From: Drechmeria coniospora
Lineage: Eukaryota > Ascomycota > Sordariomycetes > Hypocreales > Ophiocordycipitaceae
Reading direction: 5' to 3'
Length of the DNA: 64,000 bases
Assembly: GCF_001625195.1 (NCBI RefSeq)
Contig: NC_054391.1
Location: 8,694,552-8,758,551, forward strand
Shown in pieces: positions 59,079-64,000 of this stretch. A program made the position numbers and the translations under genes. Below the pieces are notes generated by a model. That model ran no database searches, had not been told where the DNA came from, and worked only from the letters and a program-made list of their open reading frames with translations. Positions within the stretch are counted from its first letter, which is position 1, and the number at the start of each line of letters is the position of its first letter.

Positions 59079-62000
59079 ATGGGGCCTTCAGGTTGTAGAA
59101 ACATCCTCCTCACCGCGGCTGCCTGTATGATGAGCCTTCCTATTGTGTCTTCTTACTCGAGTCAAGCCGAAATCACACCCTGGCTCGGGAGTCAACGTCA
59201 GCTTGGCTTCATGGACGACCGCCCCGTTGACTGCCCTCCATGGTAACTCTCTCTTCATTTGCTGCTTCTTCCTTGCTTGTGTACATTGCCCTAACACAGT
59301 CAACAGTTTCAACTGCCTATTGCCCGCTTATTCCTGCGCCCAGAATGCCCGCTGCAACGAGTTCAACGGCAAGTGCGACTGTCCCGACGGATTCGGAGGC
59401 GACGATTGTCTTCAGCCGCGTACGTACCCATGATGATCGAGCCCATACCGGCATGCCGGGCGGCACTGATGTAGAACGCAGTATGCGGATCTCTGGCGCG
59501 CGGCAAAGATAGGCCGATGCGATCCGGCGACGTGTGCGAATGCGATGCGGGCTGGACCGGAATCAACTGCAACGTCTGCACGTCCAACCAGGCGTGTGAC
59601 GCCTTGATGAAAACGGGCTCCGGCGGCGTCTGCTACCAGAATGGAGAGGTCGTCGATTACAACAACCAGATATGCAAAGTCACCAACAAGCAAATAACCG
59701 GCCTCCTCGGTGACCAGAAGCCCGAGGTGACCTTTAGCTGCAAGAAGGAGGATGGGACCTGTGATTTCCAATGTACGCTTCGCCCGACAAATAACGTCCC
59801 CGTTTGTTCCATCTTGCTGACGCCGTACCCAGTCTGGGTTGATTCTGTCGAGTCATTCTACTGCCACCTGACCGACTGCGACTCGGATGCCAACTCTGGC
59901 GTCACCAACACCACGTCGTACAAGTGTGATCACATCACCTGCAGTTGCATTTCTCAGCGAATGCTCTGCGGCAAAGATGGATCCATCGACCTGAGCGAGT
60001 TTCTCGACCAAGCCATCAAGGGCCCTGCCGGGTTCGAATGCACGCAAAAGAACGGCGGTGCACATGACTGCGCCTTCACCGAACCGGAAATGGACAAGCT
60101 GATTCATGATCTGATCGGCGATTCCAGCATCCTGCTCGACTGCCGTGCGGGCGAATGCCTTTTCGAGACGGAGGTACCGGGCTATACACGTCCGGTCAAG
60201 CAGATCAACACGCCGCTTATCGCTGGCGTCATCGCCGCCTGTGCACTCTTTCTCGTTGTCGTCATCTTCTCAACGTGGTTCCTGTCCCGACGCAAGCTCA
60301 AGTACGGCACCATTCGATTGGACGACTCCGACGACGAGAGCACCAAGCTCATGGCCGACCACAACCCAGCGTCGTTGTATTTCAACGACGTCTCGTACGC
60401 ACTCGGCGACAGGACGATCCTGAGCGACATTCGCGGAGCCTGTCACCCAGGCGAGGTGACGGCCATCATGGGCGCTTCGGGGGCGGGGAAAACCACCTTC
60501 TTGGATATCCTGGCTCGAAAAAACAAGCGCGGTCGAGTTGGGGGTGATTTCTACGTCAACGGCGAAAGAGTCTCCGATTCCGAGTACAAGAACGTTGTTG
60601 GCTTCGTCGATCAAGAGGATACGATGCTCCCAACCCTCACCGTGCACGAGACCATACTCACCAGCGCGCTTCTGCGACTCCCGCGTGACATGAGTCGTTC
60701 TGCCAAGGAACAACGGGTGTTCGAAGTGGAAAAGGAGCTTGGCATTCATCACATACGGGACGCCCTCATTGGATCCGAGGAAGGCAAAGGTCGTGGCATC
60801 TCCGGCGGAGAGAAGCGACGCGTTGGCATCGCATGCGAACTTGTGACGAGCCCCTCCATCTTGTTGCTGGATGAGCCGACGAGCGGGTTGGATGCGTACA
60901 ACGCGTACAACGTCGTTGAATGCCTCGTCACGCTGGCGAGGAATTACAAGCGAACGGTCATCTTCACGATCCATCAGCCTCGGTCGAACATTGTGGCTCT
61001 CTTTGACAGACTTTTGCTCCTCGCCCAGGGAAAGCCCGTCTACTCCGGCCCTTTCAACCGGTGTCAGGCATATTTCGACTCCATCGGCTACGAGTGCCCA
61101 CCCGGTTTCAATATTGCTGACTACCTCGTCGATTTGACAATGCATGCCGGCAACAGCATGCCAACCGACGACGGTGCCGTTCCCGCAGACTTCGACAGTG
61201 CAGGCCCCAGCAGCATGAAGGCAGTCAAGTCGATAGGCAGCGTCTCGGGGGCAAGCGCTGGGGAGGGCAGCGCTGCTGAGCCATCCTTGCCCCCGCGGCC
61301 GAGGAACCAGCGTCGCAATTCTGTCCGGGCTCGACAGGACCGCGAACTCTATACCAGGAGGCACACGACTGACATCGAGGCGACATCAGATGCCGTCGAG
61401 GATGCCGGTGCTCACCGTCTGCGGACAAACGTGCCGGCCAAATTTTCATCCAGGCACGTGCAGGATGACACCCACGACTCGCCGCCATTGGAGACGGCGA
61501 GGACGGATCTAGACTTGATGACGCAGGCGTATGCCCAGTCCGACATTGCCATCGGCATGCTTGAGGAGATTCAACAGGCTATATCGGCTGCTCGGGAAGG
61601 GAATGTTCCCGACGGCGCCGCCTATGATCCAGTTGGCCCCAACATCCATCCACAGACGAGCGCTGTTGGCAAGGGATACGCTCGGGTGGGGTACATGCAG
61701 CAGTTCCTCGTTCTTTCGAAGAGAACATGGAAGAATCTATATCGAGATCCGATGCTGATGCTAACACACTACGCAATCGCCATCATCCTCGCTGTGTTTT
61801 CCGGCTACTTGTTCTACGGCCTTACGGATGACATTCCGGGATTCCAGAACCGGCTCGGCCTTTTCTTCTTCTTGTTGGCACTTTTCGGGTTCAGCACCCT
61901 CACCAGCCTCAATGTCTTTGCAACGGAACGTCTGCTGTTCGTTCGCGAACGAGCCAACGGGTACTACGCGCCCGGAGCCTACTTCACTGCCAAGGTGCTC

Positions 62001-62522
62001 TTCGACATCGTTCCACTACGAATCATCCCTCCCATTCTCATGGGGTCTATCATCTACCCCATGACTGGGCTGGTTCCCGATGCTATGCATTTCTTCAAGT
62101 TCATTCTGGTGCTGGTCCTATTCAACCTGGCTGCGGCAGCCATCTGCCTCTTTGTCGGCATCGTCTGCAAAAACGGTGGAGTGGCAAACTTGTTGGGAAG
62201 CTTGGTCATGCTCTTCAGCCTGCTTTTTGCTGGCTTCCTGCTTAACCACGATGCCACGCCCGCTGGCGCACTGTGGCTCCAGACCCTGTCCATTTTCCAC
62301 TATGCTTTCGAGTCGCTTATCGTCAACGAAGTTCTCGAGCTGACCCTCGTTGACAAAAAGTATGGTCTGGACATTACCGTCCCTGGTGCTGCAATCCTCA
62401 GCTCATTTGGATTCAACAACAGCGCGCTGTGGGCAGACGTCTTGAAACTCGGCATCTTTGCTGCCACGTTCATCGTTTTGGCGTTTGCGGCAATGCATAT
62501 CCTTCTCATAGAGAAGCGGTAA
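59079..62522 (+). CDS. ADP1: ABCG-family transporter, ADP1-like, with cysteine-rich EGF-type ectodomain
   Basis: Exons 59079-59242, 59307-59419 and 59482-62522 encode 1105 residues. A signal peptide is followed by a cysteine-rich ectodomain with EGF-like blocks ([25 protein letters not shown], then [15 protein letters not shown]). After a membrane span ([23 protein letters not shown]) comes the nucleotide-binding domain: Walker [10 protein letters not shown], signature [12 protein letters not shown], Walker [13 protein letters not shown] and switch His in [10 protein letters not shown] ~190-residue hydrophilic linker leads to the C-terminal six-span ABC2 domain. This NBD-TMD half-transporter arrangement with the unusual EGF ectodomain matches yeast Adp1, whose substrate is not established. 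It probably dimerises. The exon 1-2 and 2-3 joins each restore a conserved cysteine or proline-leucine pair. Confidence 0.95.
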
Positions 62523-62721
62523 AGCGTCCACTGGCCGCATCTTGGAAAGTCACCGGCATTGACATCTAGCGCTAGGATTTTCAGTTTAAATTTTGGTGAA
62601 CGCATGCATAGCCTTGTAGTATAATTGAACTCGTTTAATTTTTTTTGGCAGAAAGTACGGTGAGAGGCGATGACTGCGCCCGAGATCATGCCCTTTGTAC
62701 ATGTAGAGCGTTACGTCTACT

Positions 62722-63624
62722 CTACTCCATCTTCCCACCAGTCAGATCCTCCGCAATCCGCTTCTGCCGCTTAACAGATCGGTCATATTCGGACTCGTAG
62801 TAATCCATGAGCTTGGTCGAAGTTCCAGTCGTCGTCTCCAGCATGTTCGCGATGGATGGTGGTTTTCCATAGATGCCCCAGGTATTCTCAGTAGCGCCAT
62901 AGCGATTGATCGCTTGGCTTTGCTTTCTGAAGTAATCTTCGGTAAAGATCTTGTCGATTTCTGCTTCAAGTTCGCTTTCTTGGACGATGAAATTGGAGGC
63001 ACTGATATACAGTTCCATAATGGCATCACGCCTCGCCTCACGCCTTGTGCTTTCCTTGGCCATGACCTTTGTGCGACTCCGATCAACACGAGAGAAGCGG
63101 TCAGGGTCCGGATAGGTCTTCGTGTCCAGGATAGAACCCAGAACGGTGCTGCGAGTTAGGCGGTCGTCCTGGCGTTCATCCGCGGCAGCAGCCTTGTGGT
63201 GCTCTTCGAACTTGCGGCCGACTGTCGCATTGCGAATACTGTCCCGCCTGCGGCGTCGTATCCAGAGCGCTTGCAAGCCTTCTTCAAGATTTACTCGCCT
63301 ATTGTGCGCGACTTCCGCCTTCCATCGCTGGGCTTCGTTGGAAGGCTCCCGTTGTGTCGAGGGTTTGGGCGCCGTTCGTTTGATGTATTCTGGACGAACT
63401 TTTCTATCACCTTCAGGTTGAGAAAAGATTTGTCGTGGCACAGGTAGATGTCCTCGCACACGCTGCGGCTTCGTTTCGCTAGATTGAGGAGGAGTAGGGA
63501 GTCGGATGTATGAGGGGGCTTGGGGAGGAGTGTGTTGAACAGGAGAAGGTTGCGAGGTGGAAAAGCTTCGAGAGGCGCCCAAAAGCCGTTGGAGCGAGGG
63601 TCGAATGCACGAATTGGATGCCAT
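62722..63624 (-). CDS. PET123: Mitochondrial small-subunit ribosomal protein mS26 (Pet123-type)
   Basis: A single exon of 300 residues. The start at 63624 gives a mitochondrial presequence (MASNSCIRPSLQRLLGASRSFSTS). The mature part is highly basic and helical: RPEYIKRTAPKPSTQREPSNEAQRWKAEV, LEEGLQALWIRRRRRDSIRNA, DDRLTRSTVLGSILDTKTYPDPDRFSRVDRSR, and the conserved C-terminal NTWGIYGKPPSIANMLE and YYESEYDRSVKRQKRIAEDLTGGKME. These blocks fit the fungal mS26/Pet123 family of the mitoribosomal small subunit; I assign the name from memory of family features. An in-frame ATG 27 codons upstream is less likely. It converges on ADP1 and diverges from NOG2 across ~330 bp. Confidence 0.82.
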   Translation of the reverse strand: MASNSCIRPSLQRLLGASRSFSTSQPSPVQHTPPQAPSYIRLPTPPQSSETKPQRVRGHLPVPRQIFSQPEGDRKVRPEYIKRTAPKPSTQREPSNEAQRWKAEVAHNRRVNLEEGLQALWIRRRRRDSIRNATVGRKFEEHHKAAAADERQDDRLTRSTVLGSILDTKTYPDPDRFSRVDRSRTKVMAKESTRREARRDAIMELYISASNFIVQESELEAEIDKIFTEDYFRKQSQAINRYGATENTWGIYGKPPSIANMLETTTGTSTKLMDYYESEYDRSVKRQKRIAEDLTGGKME

Positions 63625-63951
63625 CTCGACAGTCTTCCGCCCCTCACTTCGGGGAACGAGAGTGGGTGTGCAGGCAAAGATGTGAAAGCCGGGACAAGTC
63701 AGCAAGATTGCCAGACGTGTTCACGAGCATCAAGAAATTGTTGGAGAGCAACTGCTAGGTCTCATTGCGCGCTATTGATTATCCGACTCCGGCCGAACGC
63801 GCGCTACTGGCTAGCTGGTGGGGTGGGTCGAAATGGAAGACTACGAAAGCGAAAAAAAGTTGACGGATGCCTCGACCTTCTCTCCCACCCACACATCCGT
63901 GAAATCCCATAATTCACCTCTGACTCTCGTTACGTGAAAACCACCTTCGCC
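63625..63951. promoter_or_regulatory. Short divergent promoter PET123 / NOG2
   Basis: 327 bp between two divergent start codons, one for a mitoribosomal protein and one for a 60S-assembly GTPase. It must contain both promoters. No specific site identified. Confidence 0.6.
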
Positions 63952-64000
63952 ATGGGTACTGGGAAAAAGGAAGCGACCAGGCGTGTCCGCCAGGGCAAAA
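63952..64000 (+). CDS. NOG2: Nucleolar/ribosome-assembly GTPase Nog2 (first 16 codons, runs off the right edge)
   Basis: Only MGTGKKEATRRVRQGK is visible. The MGTGKKE start with a basic helix is the characteristic beginning of Nog2/NGP-1, the GTPase that occupies pre-60S particles before nuclear export. The ATG context (TTCGCCATGG) is good. The rest of the gene, including its circularly permuted G motifs, is beyond the window. Confidence 0.75.
   Translation, partial: MGTGKKEATRRVRQGK

Noticed and set aside
60270..61364. 364-codon minus-strand frame
   Set aside because: Antisense shadow of the ADP1 nucleotide-binding domain.

Overview
This window is nuclear DNA of a filamentous ascomycete, most likely a Sordariomycete and possibly a member of Hypocreales. 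That placement is inferred from protein resemblance and gene structure, not from a search. The evidence is spliced genes with about 55 short introns (mostly 50-75 bp, GT..CTRAC..AG), fungal-type proteins (DIM-5, PHO-4-like permease, ADP1-type ABCG transporter, short Uso1), compact coding blocks with balanced GC, and intergenic DNA full of GTAC-rich palindromes related to TACTCCGTA/TACGGAGTA.

Layout, left to right: threonyl-tRNA synthetase (partial, -), VPS71/SWC6 (-), a small mitochondrial membrane protein (+), protein disulfide isomerase (-), an ADE2 that contains only the PurK half (+), mitochondrial EF-G (+), USO1 tether (-), PHO-4-like phosphate permease (-), prephenate dehydratase (+), derlin (-), an NDUFAF8-like twin-CX9C protein (+), isoleucyl-tRNA synthetase (-), ERB1 (+), DIM-5 H3K9 methyltransferase (-), kynurenine 3-monooxygenase (+), a DDHD phospholipase (+), RAD3/XPD (-), a secreted GH16 glucanase (-), PPS1 phosphatase (+), ATG18 (-), a Tc1-like MITE, ADP1-like ABC transporter (+), mitoribosomal mS26/PET123 (-) and the first codons of NOG2 (+). 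The genes are mainly housekeeping (translation, ribosome assembly, ER quality control, DNA repair, amino-acid and NAD metabolism). They are not a functional cluster: orientation alternates, many neighbours are convergent with 100-250 bp gaps, and I see no secondary-metabolite or defence island.

The unusual points are these. ADE2 stops exactly where the PurE carboxylase domain should begin. DIM-5 carries a ~115-residue acidic tetrapeptide-repeat insertion inside its pre-SET zinc cluster. Four introns use GC-AG boundaries, two of them in ATG18. The 5' end of RAD3 is split into 17, 41, 10 and 20 nt exons. The permease has a 578-bp intron swollen by a hexanucleotide satellite. A 412-bp non-autonomous Tc1/mariner element still carries both ends of its transposase. 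Tandem duplications sit in two divergent promoters. Exon joins were worked out by hand from reading frame, splice signals and family conservation; no transcript data were available.
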